From the NCBI GenBank assembly GCA_020628095.1, contig JAHDFP010000004.1, positions 186,001 through 250,000 on the forward strand: a stretch of 64,000 bases of DNA, read 5' to 3'. Under the pieces are notes generated by a model that saw nothing but the letters and a program-made list of their open reading frames with translations, was not told where the DNA came from and did not search any database. The stretch comes from Saprospiraceae bacterium. Lineage in GTDB: Bacteria > Bacteroidota > Bacteroidia > Chitinophagales > Saprospiraceae. The stretch's first letter is position 1. Every line of letters starts with the position of its first letter. Below are positions 17,552-26,501 of this stretch, piece after piece. Made by a program: the position numbers and the translations under genes.

Positions 17552-18953
17552 CATTAGGGCTTTTCTCACTTTTCTTTTCCTATCGTTGTTCCATCTTAGT
17601 ATCCTTTCACAGCAAGATTTTGCTTTGGTTGATTCCATAATAATAGAGGGCAATAGGCATACTAAGGATTGGGTTATCAAGATAGAACTGGGTTTTGAAG
17701 AAGGGGACTCGATAGACCTCACAGACATCAATACCATCCTGGAAGGTGCCAAACTAAGAATACTAGGCACAGGTCTGTTCAATTTCTCTCAACTTAATAT
17801 ATCACACTATGATCCCGACAGTCGGAAGACTAATATCAAAATAATAGTAGAAGAAAACTGGTATATCTTTCCTGCACCAATCTTTGAGCTGGCGGACCGA
17901 AATTTCAGCGTCTGGTGGCAAGAACAAAACAAGTCACTTGATAGGGTAAATTATGGTGTACGCTTTTCGCATTATAACCTGACTGGCAATAAAGATCCGC
18001 TCAAACTGAAATTACAATTTGGCTATACCAGAAAATTTGAACTTAATTACCAATATCCTTATCTGGCCTGGGATAATAAGTTAGGTATCGGCGGAAGCAT
18101 ATTCTATTCTGACCAGAAGGAGATAGGGTATATTACCACAGGCAATAAGACACAATTTGCCAAAGCACCGGATGAGCCGATTTTGTTATCACGCTTCAGA
18201 GTAGGACCAGAGCTCAAGTATAGACCTCATGTGACCCAGTTCCATAATTTGCGCTTTGAGTTTCATCATAATAAGGTCAACCAATATGTGGTGGACTCGC
18301 TTAATCAGAATTATTTTTTACAACAAAGAAATGGCATCAGGTTTTTCTACATAGAATACGACTTCCATCTGGATAAGCGTCTATACAGGCATTATCCGAG
18401 AGAAGGTTTTCTCTTTTTCCTTAATGCGAAAAAAGAAGGATTGGGCTTGTTCGGGGAATATGATAATCTGAGTGTGACTGCTGGCATAGAAAAACACAGC
18501 CAACCTAAGGATGGACTGATCATAAGTACGCGAAATAAAGTAAAGACAAATGTGACTAGACAATTGGTCTCTTTCGCTAACAATACAGGTCTGGGCTGGA
18601 ACTCTGATATCGTCTCTGGTTATGATCTATATGTGATGGATGGCACGGACTATATTATATCTATGAATGCCGTCAAAAAACAATTGTTTGATAATAATCT
18701 GAATACCGTCCGATGGATGCCGCGACAGTTCAGAAAAATGAACCTGACTGTATTCTTACGCTTCAATTTTGATTTTGCCTATGTCAACGAGCGGACATAC
18801 ACTGACACCAATAGGCTCAATAATCGCTGGATATATGGTTATGGTCCAGCACTGGATATTATTTTCTTTAATAATTTTCTATTTAGTTTTGAGTATAGCT
18901 TCAATGATATAGGAGAGAAAGGACTATATTTCAATAATTCAATTGCATTTTAA
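17544..18953 (+). CDS. POTRA/Omp85-like outer-membrane protein
   Basis: About 469 residues with a signal peptide (LFHLSILS then QQDFALVDS). Residues about 25-105 look like a single POTRA domain (VDSIIIEGNRHTKDWVI and IDLTDINTILEGAKLRILGTGLF), and the rest alternates in the manner of an outer-membrane beta-barrel. It is shorter than BamA and has only one recognisable POTRA, as in FhaC/TamA-like or ShlB-like relatives. The frame begins with TTG at 17541, but the ATG at 17544 is the more likely start. It lies between a CBS gene and nadK, a neighbourhood that in other Bacteroidota also leads to bamA. Cargo or partner unknown. Confidence 0.68.
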   Translation: MSSIRAFLTFLFLSLFHLSILSQQDFALVDSIIIEGNRHTKDWVIKIELGFEEGDSIDLTDINTILEGAKLRILGTGLFNFSQLNISHYDPDSRKTNIKIIVEENWYIFPAPIFELADRNFSVWWQEQNKSLDRVNYGVRFSHYNLTGNKDPLKLKLQFGYTRKFELNYQYPYLAWDNKLGIGGSIFYSDQKEIGYITTGNKTQFAKAPDEPILLSRFRVGPELKYRPHVTQFHNLRFEFHHNKVNQYVVDSLNQNYFLQQRNGIRFFYIEYDFHLDKRLYRHYPREGFLFFLNAKKEGLGLFGEYDNLSVTAGIEKHSQPKDGLIISTRNKVKTNVTRQLVSFANNTGLGWNSDIVSGYDLYVMDGTDYIISMNAVKKQLFDNNLNTVRWMPRQFRKMNLTVFLRFNFDFAYVNERTYTDTNRLNNRWIYGYGPALDIIFFNNFLFSFEYSFNDIGEKGLYFNNSIAF

Positions 18954-18961
18954 TCTATTTT

Positions 18962-19828
18962 ATGAAGGTATTGATCTTTGGTAAACGTTGGAAGTCAGAC
19001 TTTGGGCAGCACTTGGAGACCTTACGGGCGAAGATCACACAGTATAATATAGATGCACGCTTTTATTCAGAATTTGCCGAGCAGATTCCTGATTTTCAGG
19101 GAGATGTTATAAGCAACCACGAAGAGCTAAAAGCTTTTAATCCAGAGGCCGTGATTACCATAGGCGGTGATGGCACAATACTATCTGCTGCGGTCCTCAT
19201 CAAAGAATTAGAAATTCCGATTCTCGGTATTAATATGGGTCGTCTAGGATTTTTGGCTAGCATAGAACAAGAGAGATTAGGCCAGGCACTGGACTTATTG
19301 GTCAATGGCAAATATCGAATCAGCGAACGAACCATGCTCTCCTTACAATCCAATGAAGAATTGTACGGAGAAGAAAACTTTGCACTCAATGATTTTACCT
19401 TAGTCAAAAGAGATGACTCCTCCATGATAGTTATCCATACCTACATTAATGGGGAGTTTTTGATTTCGTATTGGGCGGATGGGCTTATAGTTTCTACGCC
19501 GACGGGATCGACGGCATACTCATTGAGTTGTGGTGGTCCTATCACTTTCCCGACGGCTGACAATTTTATACTTACACCCGTTGCGCCACATAACCTTAAT
19601 GTCCGACCTGTAGTTATACCAGGAGATAGAGAGATAAGTTTTCAGATCGAGGGTCGCTCGGAGACATTTTTGTGTACTCTGGACGGAAGAAATAAGGTAA
19701 TAACTTCCAATACTGAAATATCACTAAAGAAGAATGATTTCCTATCTAAGTTTATTATACTGGAAGGAGACAACTTCATGCAGACGATCCGACATAAGTT
19801 GAACTGGGGATTAGATAGAAGAAATTAG
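18962..19828 (+). CDS. nadK: NAD kinase
   Basis: A 288-residue NAD kinase, which makes NADP from NAD and ATP (or polyphosphate). The GGDGT motif (ITIGGDGTILSAA, about residues 63-75), the NMGRLGFLAS segment and the substrate-binding SYWADGLIVSTPTGSTAYSLS region (split by the conserved NE/D motif) are all visible. The ATG follows the previous stop by eight bases. The stop TAG overlaps the following GTG start by one base. Length and motif order are typical. Confidence 0.95.
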   Translation: MKVLIFGKRWKSDFGQHLETLRAKITQYNIDARFYSEFAEQIPDFQGDVISNHEELKAFNPEAVITIGGDGTILSAAVLIKELEIPILGINMGRLGFLASIEQERLGQALDLLVNGKYRISERTMLSLQSNEELYGEENFALNDFTLVKRDDSSMIVIHTYINGEFLISYWADGLIVSTPTGSTAYSLSCGGPITFPTADNFILTPVAPHNLNVRPVVIPGDREISFQIEGRSETFLCTLDGRNKVITSNTEISLKKNDFLSKFIILEGDNFMQTIRHKLNWGLDRRN

Positions 19829-20583
19829 TGCTGGTCACCGTCGATATACATGGCAAAAAATATAGTGCGGACTTACACGTACCGTTAGACATTTCGATTC
19901 CACTAATAAGGGGAAAGTCACCTATTGCCTTTGGTGCGCCACCTTATGATAGCCAACCGTTAGTAGCAGGTTCTTTCATAGGATCAATCGAGGAGGGATC
20001 ACCCGTTAATTTTTATAATGTAAAGATCAATCCCCACGGCAACGGTACCCATACCGAATCAGTCCGTCACATTGATAATAGAGGAAAGTCTATCCATGAT
20101 ACACTCACCGAGTTTCACTTTATAGCCAAATTAATTACAGCCAAACCAAGTATATTAAAAAATGGTGATCAGGTCATAGACAAAACCAATGCACCTCTTT
20201 CTAAGAAGACATTTAGAGATATAGATGCATTGATTATCAGAACCCGACCTAACACTAAAAAGAAAAAAAATAGAAACTATACTGATACAAATCCACCCTA
20301 TTGCGATAAGGCTTGGCTTAAACAGTTGAGAGAATGTGGTGTTAGACATTTATTATTGGACTTGCCCAGTGTGGATAGAGAAAAAGATGGAGGAAAGGTG
20401 GCAGGTCATCATGTATTCTGGAATACAAAAGGAGAAATAAGACGAACAAGTACGATTACTGAGATGATCTTTGTTGATAATAATATCAAGGATGGACTAT
20501 ATTTGTTGAATCTACAGATAATATCTTTAGACATAGATGTAAGCCCTTCCAAACCAGTTATATATCGACTCACAGAAATATGA
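19828..20583 (+). CDS. Cyclase-family protein (kynurenine formamidase-like fold)
   Basis: A 251-residue protein of the cyclase family (PF04199), with the fold of kynurenine formamidase. The metal-binding motif of the family, H-x-G-T-H-x-D/E, is present as HGNGTHTESVRH around residue 71, with Glu in place of the more usual Asp. The mid-region RDIDALIIRTRPNTK is a family feature. The start is GTG, overlapping the nadK stop. Substrate unknown; no tryptophan-degradation gene is nearby, so a kynurenine role is not supported. The end overlaps the next gene by four bases. Confidence 0.75.
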   Translation: MLVTVDIHGKKYSADLHVPLDISIPLIRGKSPIAFGAPPYDSQPLVAGSFIGSIEEGSPVNFYNVKINPHGNGTHTESVRHIDNRGKSIHDTLTEFHFIAKLITAKPSILKNGDQVIDKTNAPLSKKTFRDIDALIIRTRPNTKKKKNRNYTDTNPPYCDKAWLKQLRECGVRHLLLDLPSVDREKDGGKVAGHHVFWNTKGEIRRTSTITEMIFVDNNIKDGLYLLNLQIISLDIDVSPSKPVIYRLTEI

Positions 20584-21221
20584 AGTTTACTGAAGAGATA
20601 GAAAAATTGATGTATGACGAATTCCTCTCGATAGCTAAGGATGGTTATCAGGAGAAGGTTCGGTATTATGAACGTAACAAAAGTGATATTAGAAAACTGG
20701 CTTTTGATGTCAGGATCATAATAGAGCTGCATTATGCTACTTCTTTATATAAGCTGCAGGAGTATTATTCTTTTCTGGATAAGGCGGACTATCTGATAAC
20801 AACGGTCATCGCTGAAAACATTAATCTTCTCGATGGTAAGGACATATTCCGAGAGCTAGTCTACATGAAGGCAATGGCCCTACACAAGACCATAGATTAT
20901 TACAAAGCCGATTATGTTTTTAAGGAACTGGTCCGGATGGATGCGACAGAACCCAAGTTCATAGAAGGATTTAGAAATAATGCGTACGAACTTTATAAGT
21001 ACAAATACAAAAATCTCAATGCCGTCAGTGTTCTATTCTTTATTCTTTCTGCAATGATTATTGGTGTAGAACTCCTGATGATAAGACCACTATATCCAGA
21101 ATATGTTTATTACGTCGAGATGGTCCGTAATATTCTATTCTTTTCGGGTGTCGGAACGATAATTTTTTTAGAAGGATATACTCGTTATAAATCCAATAGA
21201 ACACTTCAGAATATTCTATAA
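20580..21221 (+). CDS. Uncharacterised membrane protein with helical N-terminal part
   Basis: A 213-residue protein that I do not recognise. Residues 1-140 are predicted helical and charged (EEIEKLMYDEFLSIAK, LYKLQEYYSFLDKADY), possibly TPR-like. Two hydrophobic segments follow at about 143-165 (NAVSVLFFILSAMIIG) and 175-198. Both ends would thus be cytoplasmic. It overlaps the cyclase gene by four bases and is followed after three bases by a 54-residue gene, so it belongs to the same transcription unit. Confidence 0.6.
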   Translation: MKFTEEIEKLMYDEFLSIAKDGYQEKVRYYERNKSDIRKLAFDVRIIIELHYATSLYKLQEYYSFLDKADYLITTVIAENINLLDGKDIFRELVYMKAMALHKTIDYYKADYVFKELVRMDATEPKFIEGFRNNAYELYKYKYKNLNAVSVLFFILSAMIIGVELLMIRPLYPEYVYYVEMVRNILFFSGVGTIIFLEGYTRYKSNRTLQNIL

Positions 21222-21224
21222 TAC

Positions 21225-21389
21225 ATGTCCTATACAAGAAGAACCAACTATAAAACCATGCGCGAAAAAAATAGAACGGCATGGCGTAGAATAAGAGCGT
21301 TTTTAATCATCGGTAGTATAGCGCTCGTATTTTTAGGAATAAAAAACAGAATACTGGTTAAAGAGTTTCTGATGTCTGTCTTCTCATAA
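21225..21389 (+). CDS. Small basic single-pass membrane protein (54 residues)
   Basis: An ATG three bases after the previous stop opens a 54-codon frame ending TAA at 21387-21389. The first 25 residues are strongly basic (SYTRRTNYKTMREKNRTAW), followed by one hydrophobic helix (FLIIGSIALVFLGI) and a short tail. This is the layout of an inner-membrane micro-protein with a cytoplasmic N-terminus. Its last 32 bases overlap the 3' end of the convergent flippase gene. Support is coding position, spacing and composition only; no family is recognised. Confidence 0.45.
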   Translation: MSYTRRTNYKTMREKNRTAWRRIRAFLIIGSIALVFLGIKNRILVKEFLMSVFS

Positions 21390-22851
21390 GACCGACCCAA
21401 ACTTCTTTCTCAGAGCGATAAGCATATAATAGATATCCCAGTAGTAACAATCCTTTGATCAGATAAGAGAATGGACTTGTCATTCGTTCATCTAACAAAG
21501 ACGCCGCGATAATCAGAGCGACAATAATTACTAGATTGATAAAGATTTTGACGACAGGATATGTGATAGGAAAATGATGTCTACCGAGAAAGTATACTAT
21601 AATAACCATTGTGGCATACGTGGCCAGTGTTATCCATGCGGAGGCGGCGTAACCGTATATGGGTAATAAGTAAATATTAAGTACCACAGTAAGCAATAAC
21701 CCGATTATGGAAACAAGCGCACCGTATAAAGTCTTATCCGATAATTTGTACCAAATTGAAATATTATAATATAGACCTAAAAAGAGATATGCCATCAGTA
21801 GAATAGGCACGATGAAAATGCTCTCTCGATAACTCTTCTCCACGATAAACTGTATGATATCCATTCCGAAAACCATCGCCAAAATCACGAACCCACCCAC
21901 CAAAACGAAAAAACGACATATAGGTCCATATAGGTTTTCGCGATCTTGTTCTCTGGCATTGTTAAAGAAAAAAGGTTCTGCTGCATAATTGAACGCCGTA
22001 GTAAAAATGGCGAAAATGCTCGCTATCCTTCGTGACATATCATAGACGCCGCCGGACCCCAGATTTTCTTTACTATTTCCGGGCAACCAATTTTCCTGAA
22101 AATGAATGGCACTGAATTGTATAAAGGCGTTGGCTACACCAACAATGACCAATGGAAAGGCATAGTAGGCCATTTTTCTAATAAGCGGCTTATCTAATCG
22201 GAACTGATATCCACGACTTAGATATAACAATATGATGAGCATCAATCCACTGGCGATGACATTAGAAACAAATACGTAATCTATCCTCAACGGAAAAGAA
22301 GGCAGAAATGAAAGGTTGTCAGAATTTATCTTCGGTAGTATAACTAAGAAGAACAGAATCAGTAGTGACGAAAAAGTGACATTGAGAATCTTGCATACCG
22401 AGAAGGCGACAGGTCTGTTTTCTAAGCGCAGTCTTGCATAGGGAACAAGCGCAATAATATCAAAACCTAATATCAAACCAAACCACCGAACATAGTCTTC
22501 TCGGTCAGGGTACGGAGACCAACTTGCCAACGTAGACGAAAAAGCAAAGGCCAAAAAAATGACTGACAACCCGCAGAAAATTATCGCTGTAAAGGATGTA
22601 TCGAATGTAGACTTTAGCCTATCCTCCTGACTACCGAATCTAAAAAACGCCGTGTCTAATCTGAATGAAAATAAAATGAGAATAACGGAAGCCCAAAAGT
22701 AATACCATGAATACGTGCCTATCTCAAAAGTGTCTTCGCCTATAATGTATGTCAACAAACTTACTACTAACAGATAGTAGACTATGCGCGGAGCAATGTG
22801 TCCTAGTCCATATATCACCGTCTGACCAGCAAACTGACGTAGCTTATTCAT
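21358..22851 (-). CDS. Polysaccharide (O-antigen/teichoic-type) flippase, MOP superfamily
   Basis: A 497-residue polytopic membrane protein with about 12-14 hydrophobic segments. It has the family N-terminus (LRQFAGQTVIYGLGHIAPRIV, abbreviated here by its key Q-T-V-I-Y-G-L-G) and a late GLYYNISIWYKLSDKT loop, as in Bacteroidota Wzx-like proteins. Such proteins flip lipid-linked glycans across the inner membrane. It stands alone, with no glycosyltransferase cluster around, which is common for this branch. It diverges from the M42 peptidase gene. The C-terminus overlaps a small + strand gene. Confidence 0.85.
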   Translation of the reverse strand: MNKLRQFAGQTVIYGLGHIAPRIVYYLLVVSLLTYIIGEDTFEIGTYSWYYFWASVILILFSFRLDTAFFRFGSQEDRLKSTFDTSFTAIIFCGLSVIFLAFAFSSTLASWSPYPDREDYVRWFGLILGFDIIALVPYARLRLENRPVAFSVCKILNVTFSSLLILFFLVILPKINSDNLSFLPSFPLRIDYVFVSNVIASGLMLIILLYLSRGYQFRLDKPLIRKMAYYAFPLVIVGVANAFIQFSAIHFQENWLPGNSKENLGSGGVYDMSRRIASIFAIFTTAFNYAAEPFFFNNAREQDRENLYGPICRFFVLVGGFVILAMVFGMDIIQFIVEKSYRESIFIVPILLMAYLFLGLYYNISIWYKLSDKTLYGALVSIIGLLLTVVLNIYLLPIYGYAASAWITLATYATMVIIVYFLGRHHFPITYPVVKIFINLVIIVALIIAASLLDERMTSPFSYLIKGLLLLGYLLYAYRSEKEVWVGLMRRQTSETL

Positions 22852-22910
22852 AGTATATTATCCGAAGATGTACCTCAATTCCTTACTTTTGCCAAAAATA
22901 TGGAAATGGC

Positions 22911-23960
22911 ATGATAGATATAGAACTACTCAAAGAAACTACTCAAATTCCAGGGGCACCAGGATACGAATATAGAATAAGGAACTTCATAGAAAAAAAG
23001 GTCTCTCCCTTAGTAGATGAAATATATACAGACCCTATGGGCAATCTCATCGCCGTCAAAAAAGGAAAAACGGAGCAGAGGGTCATGATCGCTGCGCACA
23101 TAGACGAAATCAGTTTTATAGTAAGTCATGTGGATGATGAGGGCTTTGTGCGTTTTCATCCATTGGGAGGTTTTGACCCCAAGACGCTGACAGCGCAGCG
23201 TGTGCTGATACATGGCACTAAAGATATACTAGGCGTTATGGGTACTAAGCCCATACATATCATGACACCAGAAGAGAGAGCGAAGCCACCCAAAATAGAT
23301 GATTATTATATAGACACAGGTCTGCCCGTAGATGAGGTTAATAAGATTGTCAGTGTCGGTGATGTGATAACAAGAGAAAGAGAACTCGTAGAGATGGGCG
23401 AGATGGTTAATTCCAAATCTATAGACAATCGCGTGAGCGCCTACATTCTTATGGAAACTTTCAAAGAACTGAAGAAGACCAAATTACCCTATGATGTCTA
23501 TGGCGTATTTACCGTGCAAGAAGAAGTGGGTCTGAGAGGTGCAACGGCCGCGACCTTGTCGATAGACCCCGACTTCGCAATTAACCTTGATGTGACATTA
23601 GCGTGTGACGTGCCAGGCTCTCAAAAGCACGAGCGCATTACAGATATGGGAAAAGGAGCAGCTATAAAAGTAATAGATGGACGGACGATATGTGATTATC
23701 GCATGGTCGATTATATGAAAAAAACAGCAGCTAAGAATAAAATACCTTTCCAGATGGAGGTCCTACCTAAAGGTGGTACAGATACTGCCAGTATGCAACA
23801 GATGGCCACAGGAGGATCTATTGCCGGAGGTATATCTATCCCTTGCCGATACCTGCATCAAGTCATAGAAATGGCACACAAAGGAGATATAAGGAACTGC
23901 ATTGATTTACTCAAAGCCAGCCTCAAAGGAATGGACAAATATAACTGGGAGCACAAATAA
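22911..23960 (+). CDS. M42-family glutamyl-type aminopeptidase
   Basis: A 349-residue cytoplasmic metallo-aminopeptidase of clan MH, family M42, which forms large tetrahedral complexes that digest peptides. Metal ligands are visible in AAHIDEIS (about residue 63), SIDNRVSAY (about 170), VQEEVGLRGA with the catalytic Glu (about 202), NLDVTLACD (about 225) and HQVIEMAH (about 315). A TACTTTTG at 22884-22891 is a good Bacteroidota -7 element 20 bases before the ATG, although no -33 TTG is at the right distance. Length is normal. Confidence 0.92.
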   Translation: MIDIELLKETTQIPGAPGYEYRIRNFIEKKVSPLVDEIYTDPMGNLIAVKKGKTEQRVMIAAHIDEISFIVSHVDDEGFVRFHPLGGFDPKTLTAQRVLIHGTKDILGVMGTKPIHIMTPEERAKPPKIDDYYIDTGLPVDEVNKIVSVGDVITRERELVEMGEMVNSKSIDNRVSAYILMETFKELKKTKLPYDVYGVFTVQEEVGLRGATAATLSIDPDFAINLDVTLACDVPGSQKHERITDMGKGAAIKVIDGRTICDYRMVDYMKKTAAKNKIPFQMEVLPKGGTDTASMQQMATGGSIAGGISIPCRYLHQVIEMAHKGDIRNCIDLLKASLKGMDKYNWEHK

Positions 23961-23973
23961 TCTCTGCTCTCAG

Positions 23974-23988
23974 TTAACATTCTGTTAA
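23974..23988. promoter_or_regulatory. Short inverted repeat upstream of the DegP-like gene
   Basis: TTAACA-TTC-TGTTAA, a perfect 6-base inverted repeat 60 bases before the protease start. It could be an operator; no regulator is identified and chance is possible. Confidence 0.25.
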
Positions 23989-24048
23989 ACAGATCGTCTA
24001 TAGTAACCTACTACGAAACATCTCGTTTTCACTATACAAAACCGTAGA

Positions 24049-25191
24049 ATGAAAAATTTTTTGTCATTACTCATAGCGGGTGTTATAGGAGGATTGGTTT
24101 CTTACACTCTCGTCATCAATAATGCTAAGTCCACAGAGGAGGCTAACACTAGCCCAAAGGCCGTCTTAACTACTAATAGCAATTTTGTTTCCGCTCCTTT
24201 CGATTTTGTATACGCGGCGGAGAAAGCGACACCAGCCGTTGTGCATATAACTGCTAAAGAAAGTAGAGCACTGGCTCAGCAAAGAATGAATAAGCAGAGG
24301 AATCGCACTTTGTTTGATTTTTGGGGAATGGATAATTTTTTCGGTGGCCCAAGAAATGGAACAGGATCAGGTGTCATCATATCTTCTGATGGCATTATTG
24401 TCACCAATAATCACGTGATAGAGTATGCTGATATTATCAATGTCGCTCTGACTGATAAGAGAACCTTTAAGGCTGTAAAGATCGGTAGCGACCCAAGCAC
24501 TGATCTGGCAGTACTCAAGATAGAGGCCGAAGGACTAGATTTTGTAGAATTTACAGATTCCGATAATCTGAAAGTCGGAGAATGGGTGGCAGCGATAGGA
24601 AATCCTTTTGACTATCTGGAGTCTACTGTAACTGCGGGCATTGTTAGTGCCAAGGGTAGAGACATTGATATTATAAAAGGGAAAAATAAGATAGAAGAAT
24701 TTATACAAACTGATGCTGCGATTAACCCCGGTAATAGTGGTGGAGCACTCGTAGATAAAGAAGGAAAACTGGTCGGTATTAATACGGCCATCGCAACACC
24801 GACAGGTGTGTATGCAGGATATTCTTTTGCCATACCGTCTAATCTTGTACAAAGAATCGTCAGCGACATCAAAGAAAATGGAAATATAGAGCGAGGTCAA
24901 CTGGGCATCAGTGGATATTCTTTGTCAGAGGTTAAAGAAATGGTAAAAGAAAAAAATATAGAACAGAAGACAGGATTTTACGTTAAAGAAGTAGTTCCAG
25001 GAAGCGGAGCGCAGTTTGCAGGCGTTTTACCAGGAGACATAGTGATCGGCGCTAATGGTACAGAAATTAAACATTATGATGATCTATCGGAAGTCGTGGG
25101 GTTATCAAAAGTTGGAGATAGAATAAAACTGGATATAATACGCAACGGAAAACAAAAAAAGTTAATCGTTAATCTCAAAAAAGGTATTTAA
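24049..25191 (+). CDS. DegP/DegQ-type periplasmic serine protease
   Basis: A 380-residue HtrA-family protease. An N-terminal membrane or signal segment (FLSLLIAGVIGGLVSYTLV) leads to the trypsin-like domain with the complete triad: His122 (TNNHVI), Asp152 (PSTDLAVLKI) and Ser230 (INPGNSGGALV). A single PDZ domain occupies about 290-375 (KEVVPGSGAQFAGVLPGDIV). It degrades or refolds misfolded envelope proteins. One PDZ instead of two is like DegS, but the lack of a DegS-type regulatory context favours a general HtrA. A strong terminator follows at 25223. An inverted repeat lies upstream. Confidence 0.93.
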   Translation: MKNFLSLLIAGVIGGLVSYTLVINNAKSTEEANTSPKAVLTTNSNFVSAPFDFVYAAEKATPAVVHITAKESRALAQQRMNKQRNRTLFDFWGMDNFFGGPRNGTGSGVIISSDGIIVTNNHVIEYADIINVALTDKRTFKAVKIGSDPSTDLAVLKIEAEGLDFVEFTDSDNLKVGEWVAAIGNPFDYLESTVTAGIVSAKGRDIDIIKGKNKIEEFIQTDAAINPGNSGGALVDKEGKLVGINTAIATPTGVYAGYSFAIPSNLVQRIVSDIKENGNIERGQLGISGYSLSEVKEMVKEKNIEQKTGFYVKEVVPGSGAQFAGVLPGDIVIGANGTEIKHYDDLSEVVGLSKVGDRIKLDIIRNGKQKKLIVNLKKGI

Positions 25192-25222
25192 GAAAAAGTT
25201 GGTTTTTCGTTTTGTTTTGAGA

Positions 25223-25257
25223 CGTCTGCCTACCCTTATAGGCAGGCGTTTTTTTAT
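25223..25257 (+). terminator. Rho-independent terminator after the DegP-like gene
   Basis: A 10-base-pair stem (CGTCTGCCTA / TAGGCAGGCG, one G-T wobble) with a 6-base loop, followed by TTTTTTT. It lies 31 bases after the protease stop and 12 bases before comF, so it separates the two units. Confidence 0.9.
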
Positions 25258-25269
25258 TTTAGACCATCC

Positions 25270-25977
25270 ATGTCAATCGTATCTAATATCAAAGGCCTTG
25301 GTCAAGACATACTAGATCTTGTTTTTCCTTCGCGCTGTGTATCATGTGACGCAAGACCCCTTCGCGACCATATCTTTTGTCTGTCTTGTAATCTGTCTAT
25401 AGGAGGAACGGATCATTTCGATATTAAGGACAATAAGTTGATACAACGATTAGGTCATAGGGTAAATGCGGAGCATGGTGCGGCGCTTTATTATTTTATC
25501 AAGAATGGAAAAGTGCAAGACGCCTTACACAGACTTAAGTATGGCAGAGACGCACACGTTGGTCATGTTTTCGGTCGTATATTTGGTAAAAGATATTTAG
25601 AGTCGACACATTTTACACCAGCAGATTATATTGTGCCTGTCCCAGTTTATTATAGAAAAGAGCAGAAACGCGGATATAACCAAAGCCTTCTTTTTGCCAG
25701 AGGTATCAGCGAGATAACTAAAATTCCCATTTATAATAAATTAATTACCAAGAAGGCATCTACCATATCACTTACTCAGAAAAATAGATCAGAGCGATAT
25801 AATGGCTTATTATCTTCGTTACAGGTGAGGTATAGAAAAGAAATAGAAGGGAAGAGCATTCTTATCGTGGATGATGTCCTGACGACAGGTGCTACTATAG
25901 AAGCCGTTGTCAGCCAGATAACGAAACAACATAAAGTCAACATTCAAATAGGAACTATTGCATTGGCGATAGATTAA
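25270..25977 (+). CDS. comF: ComF-family phosphoribosyltransferase-like protein
   Basis: A 235-residue ComFC-type protein. An N-terminal zinc ribbon has two CxxC pairs (CVSC at about residue 21 and CLSC at about 36). The type I phosphoribosyltransferase fold ends in the PRPP-binding motif ILIVDDVLTTGATI (about 200-213). ComF supports uptake or processing of transforming DNA in competent bacteria, but is also conserved in non-competent ones, so natural competence is only a possibility. Its ATG lies 12 bases after the upstream terminator. A DinB-like gene follows 13 bases later. Confidence 0.9.
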   Translation: MSIVSNIKGLGQDILDLVFPSRCVSCDARPLRDHIFCLSCNLSIGGTDHFDIKDNKLIQRLGHRVNAEHGAALYYFIKNGKVQDALHRLKYGRDAHVGHVFGRIFGKRYLESTHFTPADYIVPVPVYYRKEQKRGYNQSLLFARGISEITKIPIYNKLITKKASTISLTQKNRSERYNGLLSSLQVRYRKEIEGKSILIVDDVLTTGATIEAVVSQITKQHKVNIQIGTIALAID

Positions 25978-25990
25978 TCCATATTATAAA

Positions 25991-26491
25991 ATGATAAAAG
26001 AAATAATTGCGGAAGAGTTTCAACGAAGAATCATAGAAGAGGGCCTAGATCGCATAAAAAAGTGCTGCAATATATTAGACGACAATGAGCTATGGTATCG
26101 GCACAACCCCAATACCAACTCTGTCGGAAATCTGATTCTACACCTGACGGGTAATGTACGACAGTATATATTAGCAGGAATAGATAGACAAGATGACATA
26201 AGAACGAGAGATGAGGAGTTTGATCCTAATAACCGAAAGCCTAAGGACGAAATTATAGAACAATTAAATGGGGTAATAATCAGGTCTAATGCAGTCGTAA
26301 AGAACCTCTCTCAGGAGCAGCTCAGTGAGGAGAGAAAAGTGCAGGGCTTTGACGAAAGCGTATTAAGTATAATCATCCATGTCATAGAGCATTTCTCATA
26401 TCACGTAGGTCAGATCACCTTCTTTACTAAGTATATCAAGGATATAGATACGGGCTATTATGCTGGCTTAGACCTTAATGCGACTTCGTAG
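25991..26491 (+). CDS. DinB/DUF1572-family protein
   Basis: A 166-residue four-helix-bundle protein of the DinB superfamily (DUF1572 branch). The metal-binding histidines fit: His in LILHLTGN (about residue 53), and HVIEHFSYHVGQI (about 130-142), the usual three-His triad. These proteins often act as bacillithiol- or mycothiol-type thiol transferases, or are of unknown function. It follows comF by 13 bases, probably in the same transcript, and is convergent with murA after 10 bases. Confidence 0.85.
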   Translation: MIKEIIAEEFQRRIIEEGLDRIKKCCNILDDNELWYRHNPNTNSVGNLILHLTGNVRQYILAGIDRQDDIRTRDEEFDPNNRKPKDEIIEQLNGVIIRSNAVVKNLSQEQLSEERKVQGFDESVLSIIIHVIEHFSYHVGQITFFTKYIKDIDTGYYAGLDLNATS

Positions 26492-26501
26492 TAAACTGAA
26501 C

